Shown: positions 33,988 through 44,039, numbered from the stretch's first letter. The stretch is 46,353 nucleotides of DNA from Candidatus Fermentibacteraceae bacterium (GCA_030592635.1 JAUVIS010000003.1:1-46353); one strand, 5' to 3'. Program-made: numbers and translations. The notes: generated by a model from the sequence alone, not told the origin.

Positions 33988-34802
33988 TGAACTACCTCCA
34001 CGGATAATCTGTTTTCTGTCGCAAGAAGCACACTGTCAAGCGCAGCATCAATTCTGGAATTATACAAGTCCTCCGCGGCACTTCTCATGACCCGGAGAGT
34101 ATCTGTGACTGCCCGCGTCTCTGAGACCTTGAAGATATGCCATCCTATGCTGGAGTGCACAATCTCACTGAGCCCGTCAAGAAGGGCAATACCCATGGGA
34201 AGACCTTGAGCGAGCATCTCACCGCCTGTGACAAAGCCAAGATCTCCGCCTATTGCCGCTTTCTGACCAAGTGAAGAATTCTGTGCTGTTACCTGAAAAT
34301 TCTGACCCCAGCCCAGACGGGTATGCAGGGACTCGGCAATGGCGCTGTCAGCAGCGATAATCTGAAAGTAGTGCCTTTCAATAAGAAAAAGATCAGGATT
34401 CGCTATCATATAAGCCCGTACTTCCGCCTCAACTGGCGAGTTTACGGATCCAATAACATGCTCCACCATGAGATCACGAAGGTAGAGCTGCTTAGCTCTC
34501 TCCTGAACAAATCTGCTTATTGCCGGATTTTCCAGACCGGCTTCCTCCGCCGCGCAGGCAAGCAGCTGATCCTCAATCCATTCATCTGCCGCACCTTCGC
34601 CCGCCCTGACAAAGGCGGCATCAGAAGCGTAAAGAACATGTGTGCCCACGGAAGCAAGAATCTCTCTTTCCAGATTCCCGGGTTCAACAGCCGGAGGTGA
34701 ATCAGTTCTCACAGTTCCTGAATGCGAAACAAGAATAAACAGAGTAACTCCCGCAACAATGCCGGTGAGTATCCACAAAGCCAGGGGCACTGATCTTCCC
34801 AT
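33984..34802 (-). CDS. Membrane-anchored PpiC-type (parvulin) isomerase
   Basis: In this 272-residue protein an N-terminal membrane anchor (VPLALWILTGIVAGVTLFILV, about 5-25) precedes a SurA-type helical region and one parvulin domain (about 140-250: RHYFQIIAADSAIAESLH..., AAIGGDLGFVTGGEMLAQGLPMGIALLDGLSEIVHSSIGWHIFKVSE). It resembles PrsA/PpiD-class foldases acting at the outer face of the inner membrane. It overlaps the SurA-like gene by ATGA. Confidence 0.9.
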   Translation of the reverse strand: MGRSVPLALWILTGIVAGVTLFILVSHSGTVRTDSPPAVEPGNLEREILASVGTHVLYASDAAFVRAGEGAADEWIEDQLLACAAEEAGLENPAISRFVQERAKQLYLRDLMVEHVIGSVNSPVEAEVRAYMIANPDLFLIERHYFQIIAADSAIAESLHTRLGWGQNFQVTAQNSSLGQKAAIGGDLGFVTGGEMLAQGLPMGIALLDGLSEIVHSSIGWHIFKVSETRAVTDTLRVMRSAAEDLYNSRIDAALDSVLLATENRLSVEVVH

Positions 34803-34818
34803 TGATTTCCCCGTCCTT

Positions 34819-35634
34819 CTATATGTGATTCAGGAGACGCTCCGGCCACATGTTAACCACATGCTCCTCTCGCAGATTTTCAAGCAGATCAACCAGCAGT
34901 ATTTCCTGTTTGGCGGATACAAGTTCCATAGCGGCCAGCTCAATGATCTCGTCATCTGTGAACTGAGCGGCCATCTGCTTCTTTTCCATAAGCTGAACAA
35001 TGTGGTATCCGATCGAAGTCTCAACTACTCCGGATATCTCACCCGTAGAGAGTTGACACACAGCCTCCATGAAAGTCGGCGAGACCATGCCTCTGCTGAT
35101 CCACCCCAGGCTGCCCCCGGAGGAAGAGCTGGGATCCACAGAGAACTGGGCAGCCAGTGTAACAAAGGATTCGCCGGCATTCAGCCTGGAAAGTACAGAT
35201 GACGCCATAACTTCATCAGGCAGAAGAATGTGCCTGATGTTGTATTCAAGGGTATATGTTTCACCCCAGACATCAATGTAGTTTTCAACCTCCAGCCGCG
35301 ACACTTCAACATCCCCAAGAATATCTGTAATGTAGGCCTCAATAATTATCTGGTTTACAGTCTGCTCAATCACAGCCGCCACATCCGAGCGGGCAGCAAT
35401 GTTGCTCTCTTGTGCCGCAGTTAAAATAAGTTGCTCTCTTACCCATAGTTCAAGTACTTCGGAAGCAGCGGCTTCTGTGGTTATTCCCAGACCTGAAACA
35501 GCCTCCGGGCCTCCAACCATTCCAAGCAGATCCTCCCAGACAAGCTCACTGGAATCAACTGAAGCGAGCACATCCCCGACGGCGGTGCCGCACAGAACTG
35601 CTGTCAACATTATCATGTATACAAGGGTCTTCAT
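34819..35634 (-). CDS. Secreted PpiC-type (parvulin) isomerase
   Basis: In this 271-residue protein a signal peptide (MKTLVYMIMLTAVLCGTAVG) precedes a SurA-like N-terminal part and a well-conserved parvulin domain (about 130-235: NIRHILLPDEVMASSVLSRLNAGESFVTLAAQFSVDPSSSSGGSLGWISRGMVSPTFMEAVCQLSTGEISGVVETSIGYHIVQL). The C-terminus is helical. It probably works in the periplasm with its neighbours. Confidence 0.92.
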   Translation of the reverse strand: MKTLVYMIMLTAVLCGTAVGDVLASVDSSELVWEDLLGMVGGPEAVSGLGITTEAAASEVLELWVREQLILTAAQESNIAARSDVAAVIEQTVNQIIIEAYITDILGDVEVSRLEVENYIDVWGETYTLEYNIRHILLPDEVMASSVLSRLNAGESFVTLAAQFSVDPSSSSGGSLGWISRGMVSPTFMEAVCQLSTGEISGVVETSIGYHIVQLMEKKQMAAQFTDDEIIELAAMELVSAKQEILLVDLLENLREEHVVNMWPERLLNHI

Positions 35635-35651
35635 ATCAATTTTCCTTCCAT

Positions 35652-37241
35652 TTACCGTGTTCCGCCCCAGAGATCAATCTCCCGCACAGCGGCAGTATCT
35701 ATGGTTGCAGAGTATCTGGCATTAAGATCGTTCATCAGGCCCTCAAACCCGGAGGAAAACATCATGGAAGCAGCCATCAGCTCTGCCTGAGAATAAACAT
35801 CTTCCAGTGAAGCGATCCCCGGAGGAACAATCTCAACTACCTTGAACCATGCCGCAAGTTCCCCATCCAGTAATACCGGCCCGGAAAAGACTCCGGAATC
35901 AGCGGCGAAAATTGCGGATCCGAGTTCCCCGCCGAAAGCCCGCTCAACCTGAAGCGGTGTGGGCATCATTGTTCCACTCCGATCCTGAACAGTTTGATAA
36001 CCGGCCAGTTCATCAAAGCTCAAGGCAGTCTGAGAATCAAGAGTTGAGGAGCTGTCAGTGTAGCCGAGAAGAACAGAGCGTCTTTCCGGTAAGTGGAACA
36101 GCTCTCTGTTCTCTTCAAACCAGAGGACAACACCGGCGCTGTCAGGAATACTTGCCTCAAGCACACGACTTCTCATAACACACTCTGCTCTGGCGTAGTC
36201 AAGAGCGTTTTCCGGAAGGATAATCCCGTTTTCTACCGCCAGTTCGGCAAGTCCATACCTCTGTGCTATCGATTTGACATAAAACCAGAGGGTAGCTTCA
36301 GTGGTCATAAATATTTCAGGCGGTGAAAAAACCGCTATTTCCTCAGGCACCTCTCCGGGAAAGTTCACAGGATCCGCCATCATCATTACATCCACAATAT
36401 CCGCAACGGTAAGGGTGTCTCTGCCCAGAAGAACTACAGGCTCCCGAGTACCGGGCCCGTCTGGAACGATCCGGGTTCCACTTACTGTGCAATTGGCCGC
36501 AAGGGCGGAGATTCCTCTGGAAAGAATGGTGTCCGGTGTGATCACGGCAACAGTATTCATGAATCCCAGACTTGTAGCATTGTCCGCGGGTATCCATTCT
36601 CCCTCTGTAAGATTGAGAATGCAAACACACCACTCTCCATACATCGGCAGCACATGGGCGATTCCAGTCTCCATGGCCAGAAGAGGAAAAAAGGAAGGTG
36701 TGATTCTTTGAACCGGACCTGTAAAGCTTCTGTAGCTTGATCCATCCGGCAGGCTCCAGGGAGCAAACATAGAAGGAACGGAGACATCGTAGTTACCACT
36801 GTTCCACTTATCGTTCATCTCCAGTGCAGCAAGCGAATCATCCAGGAGAACAACACGAAGAGTAAAGTCGGAATATCCGCACGAGGCCATGGAATCAATA
36901 TAGCCCGGCTGATCGAATGCAAATCCAATGCGGTTGAACATGGAATCAGCAAGCATGGATACCCTGTAAAGATCTTCCCAGCCTTCGGAGACTGTTCTGT
37001 CCTCTTCCCAGGCGGAGAGAAGCATCCTCTTCACCATTATCCGGTTCATCAATTCCATTCTTCCGCCAGGTTCAAGAACCGCGACCTGCTCGTCTGCGGG
37101 AAGGTTGTTGAAAACAGCAAGATACTCTTCCGTGGTAACAGGAACTCCTCCCACAGAGCCCGGATCACCGGTTCTCCCGCAGGAAGAAATCAGGAAAATC
37201 ATAATCATAGCGACGAAAAGAATGTAAAGAAACACACGCAT
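35652..37241 (-). CDS. Lipoprotein with SurA-like architecture and degenerate isomerase domains
   Basis: This 529-residue protein has a lipoprotein signal peptide (MRVFLYILFVAMIMIFLISSC) ending in a plausible lipobox at Cys21. The opening (VGGVPVTTEEYLAVFNNL, MELMNRIMVKRMLLSAWEE) and the closing part (RSVLLGYTDSSSTLDSQTALSFDELAGYQTV..., PTPLQVERAFGGELGSAIFAADSGVFSGPVLLDGELAAWFKVVEIVPP) follow SurA/PpiC proteins, but the parvulin core residues are poorly kept. ATG 37241 has GAGGTGG just upstream; a GTG lies at 37250. It precedes the three PpiC genes and probably helps them as a chaperone. Confidence 0.8.
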   Translation of the reverse strand: MRVFLYILFVAMIMIFLISSCGRTGDPGSVGGVPVTTEEYLAVFNNLPADEQVAVLEPGGRMELMNRIMVKRMLLSAWEEDRTVSEGWEDLYRVSMLADSMFNRIGFAFDQPGYIDSMASCGYSDFTLRVVLLDDSLAALEMNDKWNSGNYDVSVPSMFAPWSLPDGSSYRSFTGPVQRITPSFFPLLAMETGIAHVLPMYGEWCVCILNLTEGEWIPADNATSLGFMNTVAVITPDTILSRGISALAANCTVSGTRIVPDGPGTREPVVLLGRDTLTVADIVDVMMMADPVNFPGEVPEEIAVFSPPEIFMTTEATLWFYVKSIAQRYGLAELAVENGIILPENALDYARAECVMRSRVLEASIPDSAGVVLWFEENRELFHLPERRSVLLGYTDSSSTLDSQTALSFDELAGYQTVQDRSGTMMPTPLQVERAFGGELGSAIFAADSGVFSGPVLLDGELAAWFKVVEIVPPGIASLEDVYSQAELMAASMMFSSGFEGLMNDLNARYSATIDTAAVREIDLWGGTR

Positions 37242-37268
37242 TGGTTCCACCTCTGCCTTAATGTAGTA

Positions 37269-40200
37269 CTAACAATCCCCAAAGTATTGGGCGAATATAC
37301 GCAAAACGGCAAGCAACGCGGACATTCTTTCTTCAGGCGAATCATCTTTAAATTTTCTTGAAAGGATCACTCTTCCGGTCTTCTCCTCCAGCACCTTCCA
37401 CTTTTCTCCGGCCATCGCTCTTACTTTTTGTACCCGGGGGGTGCTGTCCGGTAGAAACACAAGCCTGGCCATGAAAGATGTAACAACCACATCCTCAATA
37501 TTCGCTCTCATGGCAAGGCTGTTTATCCTTGCTCTGTGAGCCACTCCTCTTACCGGCTCCGGAACTGATCCGAACCTGTCTTTTACATAGTCAAGCCACT
37601 TCTCCACACCGTCTTCTGTTTTTGAGCGCCACACCCACCGATACAGATTTACTCTTTCACCTGTGTCCGGCATGTATTCCTCGGGGATGAAAGCCTTTCC
37701 CGGAAGCTCTATACGGGCCTGCGGCCTGTTTATGCCGCCCTTCTCGCCCTTGAGCATACTGACTTCCCTGGAGAGAAGCTCTTCAAACATTGAATACCCT
37801 ACTGATTCCACCTGACCACTCTGGCCCGCTCCCAGGAACTCTCCGGCACCGCGCAGCTCGAGGTCACGCATGGCGATGTGCCAGCCGCTGCCCAGTCTTG
37901 TGTAGCGCTGAATTGCCTCAAGTCTGTTCCTGCCCTCGGGTTTCAATTTGCCCGGTCCTCCGGGAGTAATCATGTAGCAGTATGCCCTGTGATGGCTTCT
38001 TCCCACGCGACCGCGGAGCTGATAGAGTTCTGCCAGACCAAAATTCTGGGCGTTGTCTATGAACATGGTATTGACCCTCGGCAGATCAATCCCGGACTCG
38101 ATAATGCTGGTGGACAAGAGCATCTGGTACTTGCCACCCATAAAAGAGTGCATTACATCCTCAAGCTGCCGGGGACTCATCTGACCATGACCTGTAACGA
38201 TATCTATGTCCAGAAAGCTTTCCAGTCTGGTTTTTATTTTTTCAATAGTACTGATGCGGTTATGAACAAAGAATATCTGACCGTCTCTCTCCAGTTCTCT
38301 GGCCACGGCTCTGGCGATGATATCGTGGTTGAAAGTTGTTATCTCGGTTTGAATGGGATATCTGTCGCGGGGCGGAGTGGCAATGATTGAAATTTCCCGG
38401 AACCCGGAAAGGGCCATGTGAAGAGTTCTTGGAATAGGTGTGGCTGTCATTGTGAGAGTATCAACCGTTGTCTTCATCTCCCTGAGGTATTCCTTCTGTC
38501 TGACACCGAACCGCTGCTCCTCATCCACCACGAGAAGACCCAGATTGTTGAACCGGACATCCTTCTGAAGAAGCCTGTGAGTACCAACAACAATTGAAAC
38601 ATCTCCCTGCGAAAGATCTGTGAGCGTTTTTTTCTGTTCCCCCCTGCTCTGAAATCTGCTGAGTACCTCAACCCGCATGGGAAACTCCGCGAGTCTGTCC
38701 CGGAATGTGTTGTAGTGCTGCTCCGCAAGAACTGTGGTAGGAGCAAGAATCGCAACCTGGACACCGGCTTCAGCAGCTCTGAATGCCGCGCGAAGAGCCA
38801 CTTCAGTCTTCCCGTAACCCACATCACCGCAGATAAGTCTCTCCATGGGAGTATCTTTATTGAAGTCCGCCATCACTGCCTTAATGGCAGCAGCCTGATC
38901 CGGAGTTTCCTCGTAAGGAAAACTCTCTTCCATAGCCTTTGATAATCTGCCCAGTGATGGAAAGGGCGGTCGCTTTCTGACAGCTCTCTCAGCGTAAAGA
39001 ATCGCCAGTCTCCCTGCAATCTCCTGAGCTCTTTTCTTTACCCTTGAAAGTCGTTTGTTCCAGGCTGTTCCGCCAATTTTGTCCAGCTGCGGGTTGCCGC
39101 CTCCGGGGGTCAGATACTTCTGAACCTGACCAATCTGTTCAAGCGGGACAAGCAGCTTATCTCCATCGCGGTAAACCACTTCAAGGCAGTCAACATCCCC
39201 GTCCGCGATTGACAACCGCTTCAGTCCGAGAAACTGACCAATTCCGTAAGACTCGTGAACGATGTAGTTTCCCGGTTGAAGCTCTTCCCATGAAGCAAGT
39301 ATCTCGCCACCGCGGAACTTTCTTACCCTTTCAGGGCGCCTTCTTGTACTGAGCAGTCTTCTCTCGCAGAGAAATGCCACCCCGCCGCCATCGTCGGATC
39401 GCAGTATAAAACCGTCGGAAATAGAGATCACTTCAAGCTCTGCATACTCAAGAATATCTTCAGGAAGAAGGTCTCTGAAAGAACTCAATTCCGCGTTGGT
39501 ATCACATGCGACAGCTATCCTGAAACCGTTGTCCCGCCAGTACCTTATCTGTCTGAACATTTCATCCCTGTGATCCATGAATCCTGTCTGGGGTTCAGTG
39601 GGCAGGTAAATGTCAACACTCTCAGACGGAACAAGAGTGTGTTCCAGAACCCGCCTGCAACCGCCCATGCTCTTCTCAATCTCTTCCCATGAAGCAAAAA
39701 CTTCCGGAAAAGCAAAAGGCAGGTTCTTCGGGAAGGCAGTTCTTCTGGAGTCAATTGTCTCCTGTATCACCGAGTTCAGCCTCTGGGGCTCAACAAGAAT
39801 CAGTGTTCCTATTTCCGCGAGATAATCAAAAATTGTGGCTGACTTCCGGAAGAAAAGAGGAAGATGATGCTCTATTCCGGGAAAATCACTGGAGCCGTAC
39901 ATGTATTCTTCAAGGGGATGCCCTTCGGGTACCCGATCGGCTGCGGTGTTCCATTCCTCCGGTGTAAGAACAACCTCTCTTGCGGGCAGTATTCTCGCGG
40001 AACCGACCCGGTTGATGGTTCTCTGGGAATGCTGGTCAAAAATACGAACCGACTCAACCTCTTCCCCGAAAAACTCAATCCTGTAAGGGTTGTCTGTGCC
40101 GTAAGTTCCTATATCAATAATACCGCCTCTTCTGGACCATCTGCCCTGTTCATAAACAGAGGCTTCCCTGCTGTATCCCGCGGAAAGGAGCCAGCTTTCA

Positions 40201-40649
40201 AGTTCATCCGGATCCAGACGCATCCCTTTGTATACCGACAGTACCCTGAAGGAATCTGAAGGCGGCAGCCTTTTCACCAGAGCGCGGGCCGGAACAACCA
40301 CAAGGGTATCAGGTCTGGCGGAGTGGAGACCCGCAAGACATTCTATCCTGTCTGCGATAACGCTCTGATGGGCAGCTTCGCCCTGAAATGGCAGCGTCTC
40401 GTAGGCGGGGAAGTAAAGCACATCCCGTCCTGTAAATGATTTCATGTCGTCTCGAATGGACTCAGCAGTTGTTACTGTCGGTGCCACCACAATAGTTGGA
40501 CCTGCAAGTCTGTGGGCTGAAACAACTGCCAGAGAGAGCGATGCTCCACCGAGACCGCCCATTGTTGTTCGCGGTTTTTCCGAAAGTCCGTCCAGCATTC
40601 CGGAGAAAATTGAATCCCAGAAAAACTCATCGATTATCCGGGAATTCAC
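37269..40649 (-). CDS. mfd: Transcription-repair coupling factor
   Basis: In this 1126-residue protein UvrB-homology domains (about 20-340) come first, then the RNA polymerase interaction region (LQPGNYIVHESYGIGQFLGLKRL..., about 465-550). A RecG-like translocase with Walker A GDVGYGKTE (about 608) and DEEQRFG (about 711) is next, followed by the TRCF C-terminal domain (about 985-1090: ARIELPGKAFIPEEYMPDTGERVNLY). It removes RNA polymerase stalled at DNA lesions and recruits UvrA. The start overlaps the M23 gene stop by ATGA. Confidence 0.97.
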   Translation of the reverse strand: MNSRIIDEFFWDSIFSGMLDGLSEKPRTTMGGLGGASLSLAVVSAHRLAGPTIVVAPTVTTAESIRDDMKSFTGRDVLYFPAYETLPFQGEAAHQSVIADRIECLAGLHSARPDTLVVVPARALVKRLPPSDSFRVLSVYKGMRLDPDELESWLLSAGYSREASVYEQGRWSRRGGIIDIGTYGTDNPYRIEFFGEEVESVRIFDQHSQRTINRVGSARILPAREVVLTPEEWNTAADRVPEGHPLEEYMYGSSDFPGIEHHLPLFFRKSATIFDYLAEIGTLILVEPQRLNSVIQETIDSRRTAFPKNLPFAFPEVFASWEEIEKSMGGCRRVLEHTLVPSESVDIYLPTEPQTGFMDHRDEMFRQIRYWRDNGFRIAVACDTNAELSSFRDLLPEDILEYAELEVISISDGFILRSDDGGGVAFLCERRLLSTRRRPERVRKFRGGEILASWEELQPGNYIVHESYGIGQFLGLKRLSIADGDVDCLEVVYRDGDKLLVPLEQIGQVQKYLTPGGGNPQLDKIGGTAWNKRLSRVKKRAQEIAGRLAILYAERAVRKRPPFPSLGRLSKAMEESFPYEETPDQAAAIKAVMADFNKDTPMERLICGDVGYGKTEVALRAAFRAAEAGVQVAILAPTTVLAEQHYNTFRDRLAEFPMRVEVLSRFQSRGEQKKTLTDLSQGDVSIVVGTHRLLQKDVRFNNLGLLVVDEEQRFGVRQKEYLREMKTTVDTLTMTATPIPRTLHMALSGFREISIIATPPRDRYPIQTEITTFNHDIIARAVARELERDGQIFFVHNRISTIEKIKTRLESFLDIDIVTGHGQMSPRQLEDVMHSFMGGKYQMLLSTSIIESGIDLPRVNTMFIDNAQNFGLAELYQLRGRVGRSHHRAYCYMITPGGPGKLKPEGRNRLEAIQRYTRLGSGWHIAMRDLELRGAGEFLGAGQSGQVESVGYSMFEELLSREVSMLKGEKGGINRPQARIELPGKAFIPEEYMPDTGERVNLYRWVWRSKTEDGVEKWLDYVKDRFGSVPEPVRGVAHRARINSLAMRANIEDVVVTSFMARLVFLPDSTPRVQKVRAMAGEKWKVLEEKTGRVILSRKFKDDSPEERMSALLAVLRIFAQYFGDC

Positions 40650-42055
40650 AGGGAAGGCTCCCCGCCCGCTGCCTCCGGCTCAACTTCAGGAATCGGCAGA
40701 TCCATTCCCGCAAGCATAGACCACTGCGCCTCAATCACCGGCATTTCAGCCAGGAACCTTTCCAGCTCATCTCCGTTGAGAGGGTCGGCAGGGGGCATTA
40801 TTTCCGTGGCAGGATTTACATAGGAGCCATTTTTTTTCATTTCAAAGTGTACATGAGGGCCAGTGGACAACCCGGTGGAACCCACATACCCGATTATTTC
40901 ACCCTGCCGTACATAGCTTCCCACACTCTGCCCGGAAGCATAGCCGTTCATGTGACCGTATCCTGTTTCGTAGCCGTTGGCATGCCTTATTCGCACCATG
41001 TTGCCGTACCCGCCGAGCCATCTCCGGACTGTTATGATTCCGTCTCCCACTGCATAGATCTCCGTGCCCATTGGTGATGCGTAATCAATTCCCCGGTGAG
41101 CCCGTGTGTATCCGAGAACAGGATGCATCCGGGAGCTGGAATAGCCGGAGCTGATCCGGCCGAAGGGCACCGGCATTTTCAGGAACATTGTTCTTAGAGA
41201 GGCACCGTCACGGTGATAATGATCAAGGATGATCTCCGCGGCATCAGCCTCCTCCGGCTGATGAAAGAAAGGAAACGCTTCTGCGATCCCCCCATACGCA
41301 AACTGGTATTTTGCTGCAAGAATTCTCCTGAAACCTGTCTCTCCGTCCATGGGATAGCGGTTCTCCTCAATGAGGATCCAGAGACTGTCTCCCACTCTTA
41401 CGTCGTAATAGAAGTCAATATCGTAAACGAACAATCTGTCAGTAAGAGCCCTCTGCAATTCTGAAATGTAACCAACTGCGCGCGATGAGTCTCTGTCGGT
41501 AACCAGCAGACCGGACTCTGTAAGATCCGGAGGCAGAGCAGTGTCCCAGAGGGCAGCCCATACTGTGGTTGAGACTTCGCATGAAACAGCCCTCTGACGA
41601 ATCCATCTCTCCTGAGGTACATACTCCCAGAAAGAGGGATTACCTTCATTGTAAGCAACCCGGTAAAAACCTCTTCTGTTACCGGGATGCGCCCGAAGTT
41701 CCGTCAGCTCTCCCCGGCAGTACATTGCGGTAAGGGTATCACCACTCCTCTGAACAGTCCACCCCAGACTGTCCATGAGTACTTCACATGTGACAAGGTA
41801 TTGACCTCCTGAAATGCCCAGCTCACGCACCGCTCCACCCAGAAATCCATCACCAACAGTGGATGTACAGATATCAATGGTGTCCGCAACCACTGTGAGT
41901 ATCTCCGTGCGGCAAACCTCCATCGCCTCTATGTTCCTGTGAAAACCCCATGGTTCACCGGCATTCTCATCACTTGAACCCGTGAAAAACATTGTAGCCG
42001 CCGCGGCAGCCAAAATCATTGCGACCGCGGTTCCGTTTCGTTTGTATCGAAGCAA
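40646..42055 (-). CDS. M23-family (LytM-like) membrane-anchored peptidoglycan endopeptidase
   Basis: This protein (469 residues from the chosen start) has an N-terminal membrane helix (TAVAMILAAAAATMFFTG), a long extracytoplasmic region and a C-terminal M23 domain. The latter shows SSRMHPVLGYTRAHRGIDYASPMGTEIYAVGDG (His and Asp ligands), GHMNGYASG and GPHVHFEM (HxH). Such proteins cut or regulate cutting of peptidoglycan cross-links, and FtsEX, encoded in the same operon, controls related proteins elsewhere. I prefer TTG 42055 because GGAGGG lies just upstream; the frame opens at TTG 42115 within upp. Confidence 0.88.
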   Translation of the reverse strand: MLRYKRNGTAVAMILAAAAATMFFTGSSDENAGEPWGFHRNIEAMEVCRTEILTVVADTIDICTSTVGDGFLGGAVRELGISGGQYLVTCEVLMDSLGWTVQRSGDTLTAMYCRGELTELRAHPGNRRGFYRVAYNEGNPSFWEYVPQERWIRQRAVSCEVSTTVWAALWDTALPPDLTESGLLVTDRDSSRAVGYISELQRALTDRLFVYDIDFYYDVRVGDSLWILIEENRYPMDGETGFRRILAAKYQFAYGGIAEAFPFFHQPEEADAAEIILDHYHRDGASLRTMFLKMPVPFGRISSGYSSSRMHPVLGYTRAHRGIDYASPMGTEIYAVGDGIITVRRWLGGYGNMVRIRHANGYETGYGHMNGYASGQSVGSYVRQGEIIGYVGSTGLSTGPHVHFEMKKNGSYVNPATEIMPPADPLNGDELERFLAEMPVIEAQWSMLAGMDLPIPEVEPEAAGGEPSL

Positions 42056-42074
42056 TTTCCCTCCGCTGAGCCGG

Positions 42075-42695
42075 TCAGATACCGTCTGAAAAGAGTCTGT
42101 CGCCAAAGTCTCCAAGTCCCGGTCTTATGTACCAGTTTGAATCAAGCTCTCTGTCGACACAAACGGTAATCACTGTGAGATTTTCAAATACTCTGAGTCT
42201 CGCAATCCCTTCAGGAGCTGCCACAACAGAGACAAGGATCGCCTCTGACGCTTTCTTTTCAAAGAGGTACTCCAGAACTGCCGCCGCAGTTCCACCCGTG
42301 GCCAGCATGGGGTCAAGAACTATAACCTTTCTGCCTGCCACATTGGGTATGGAAGAGTAATGCCAGACCGGCTCCGCGGTGGTCTCATTCCTGCTCATAC
42401 CTATAAATGCCACCTCAGAGTCCGGCAGCATATCCTGAAATGCTTCCAGCATCCCCAGCCCCGCCCGAAGAATTGGAACAATTATCGGAGGATCAACAAG
42501 CACCTCACCCAGTGTATTCTCAAGAGGAGTTTGTACCTCGGCGGGAACTGTGCGAAGATCCCGAGTTGCTTCAACCGCTAGCAGGTATGACAGTCGATTG
42601 GCGTAGGCTCTGAATCTGGCGGGAGAAGCGTCTTTTCTTCGCAATCTCGTAACGAAATCTCTGGCAACAGGATGCTCGAATTCTATCATTTCCAT
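42075..42695 (-). CDS. upp: Uracil phosphoribosyltransferase
   Basis: This enzyme salvages uracil to UMP with PRPP. The 206-residue product from ATG 42695 has normal length, with VPILRAGLGMLEAF, the PRPP loop VIVLDPMLATGGTAAAVLEYL, and the uracil-binding end WYIRPGLGDFGDRLF. The frame is open upstream to 42986, but that stretch contains the divergent tyrS promoter and has no family similarity, so the shorter start is right. AGGGG lies about 10 nt upstream. Confidence 0.96.
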   Translation of the reverse strand: MEMIEFEHPVARDFVTRLRRKDASPARFRAYANRLSYLLAVEATRDLRTVPAEVQTPLENTLGEVLVDPPIIVPILRAGLGMLEAFQDMLPDSEVAFIGMSRNETTAEPVWHYSSIPNVAGRKVIVLDPMLATGGTAAAVLEYLFEKKASEAILVSVVAAPEGIARLRVFENLTVITVCVDRELDSNWYIRPGLGDFGDRLFSDGI

Positions 42696-42721
42696 AAAGT
42701 TTATTCCCCTTCTGTTGTTTG

Positions 42722-42750
42722 TTGACAAAATACAGAAAAACAAGTACACT
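42722..42750 (+). promoter_or_regulatory. Promoter of tyrS
   Basis: TTGACA (42722-42727), a 17-nt spacer and TACACT (42745-42750). Transcription would start about 30 nt before the ATG at 42789; GGGAGG (42775-42780) is the ribosome site. Confidence 0.8.
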
Positions 42751-42788
42751 CGCCAGATGCGCACACTAAACCCCGGGAGGAACTGACA

Positions 42789-44027
42789 ATGGAAGTGCTT
42801 CAAAGTCTGAATGACAGAAATCTTGTTTACCAGATGACCAATGAGGAAAGACTCAACGAACTCCTTAACGCTGGTTCTCTCTCTTTCTATATAGGCTTTG
42901 ACGCAACCGCGAGCAGTCTTCATCTCGGTCATCTGGTTCCTTTGATGATTGCAAGCCACCTTCAGAAAGCCGGACACAAGCCTCACATACTCATTGGCGG
43001 CGCTACCGCTCTTGTGGGCGACCCCTCGGGCAGATCCACAGAGCGCTCACTTGAGAGTCGGGACACCATCAACAACTGGGCAGTTGAGCTCAAGGTCCAG
43101 ATGACAAGGTTTCTTGATTTCGATGATGAAAATACCAACGGAGCTGTTCTGCTGAATAATGTCGACTGGCTCAACAAACTTAATTACATCAACTTCCTCA
43201 GGGACATCGGGAAACATTTCAGCGTAAACAGAATGCTGACAGCGGAGAGTGTGAAACAACGGCTGGAGACCGGTCTCTCATTTCTGGAGTTCAACTACAT
43301 GCTCCTGCAGTCCTACGACTTCCTGCATCTCTTCAGAGAGCGGAATTGCATCCTTCAGGTGGGAGGTGCCGACCAGTGGGGTAACATAGTAGCGGGCATT
43401 GACCTTATCCGCAGGAAGGAATCTGCCGAGGTGTACGGTTTTACCTGCCCCCTTGTAACAACTTCCACCGGTGAAAAAATGAGCAAGTCACAGCCCGGAG
43501 GCGCTATCTGGCTGGATCCGAACCTTACATCACCCTACCAGTACTACCAGTTCTGGATCAATGTTGATGACAGAGATGCAGCATACTTCATGAAGCTCTA
43601 CACATACCTTCCAGTCGAAGAGATCGCTGAATTCGAAAAACTCACTGGAGCCGACACAAGAAAAACCAAAGAGAAACTTGCTTTTGAAGCAACAGCAATA
43701 GCCCATGGCCTCGAAGAGGCTGAAAAGGCGCAGAATGCAGCAAAAGCTCTATTTGCAGGAAATGGTAATCAGAAAAATGTGCCATCCACGGATATTCCTC
43801 TTTCCCGTTTAGCAGATGGTGTCTCGGCCATCGACCTGTTCACGGAAACGGGACTGTGCCCAAGTCGCGGCGAAGTAAGAAGACTGGGCAGGCAGGGTGG
43901 TCTCTACATTCAGGGCGAAAGGGTATCGACACCGGAAGACAGGATCACTGAAAACATGCTGGAAGAATCCTCCCTGCTCCTGAGAGCCGGCAAGAAACGA
44001 TATCACAGGATAAACTTTACCGGCTGA
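42789..44027 (+). CDS. tyrS: Tyrosyl-tRNA synthetase
   Basis: In this 412-residue class I synthetase the HIGH-type motif is SSLHLGHLVPL (His45-His48) and the KMSKS motif is intact (about 231-235). YMLLQSYDFLHL, GGADQWGNIVAGIDLIRR and the C-terminal S4 domain (about 345-412) place it in the bacterial TyrRS type 1 group. No T-box leader is visible between promoter and start. Confidence 0.97.
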   Translation: MEVLQSLNDRNLVYQMTNEERLNELLNAGSLSFYIGFDATASSLHLGHLVPLMIASHLQKAGHKPHILIGGATALVGDPSGRSTERSLESRDTINNWAVELKVQMTRFLDFDDENTNGAVLLNNVDWLNKLNYINFLRDIGKHFSVNRMLTAESVKQRLETGLSFLEFNYMLLQSYDFLHLFRERNCILQVGGADQWGNIVAGIDLIRRKESAEVYGFTCPLVTTSTGEKMSKSQPGGAIWLDPNLTSPYQYYQFWINVDDRDAAYFMKLYTYLPVEEIAEFEKLTGADTRKTKEKLAFEATAIAHGLEEAEKAQNAAKALFAGNGNQKNVPSTDIPLSRLADGVSAIDLFTETGLCPSRGEVRRLGRQGGLYIQGERVSTPEDRITENMLEESSLLLRAGKKRYHRINFTG

Positions 44028-44039
44028 TTCCGGTTAATG

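Noticed and set aside
42696-42986. N-terminal extension of upp by about 97 residues
   Set aside because: The extension spans the divergent tyrS promoter and start, and UPRT proteins are normally about 208 residues.
44019-44034. ACCGG-CTGATT-CCGGT hairpin between tyrS and the next convergent gene as a terminator
   Set aside because: The stem is only five pairs and no T-run follows.
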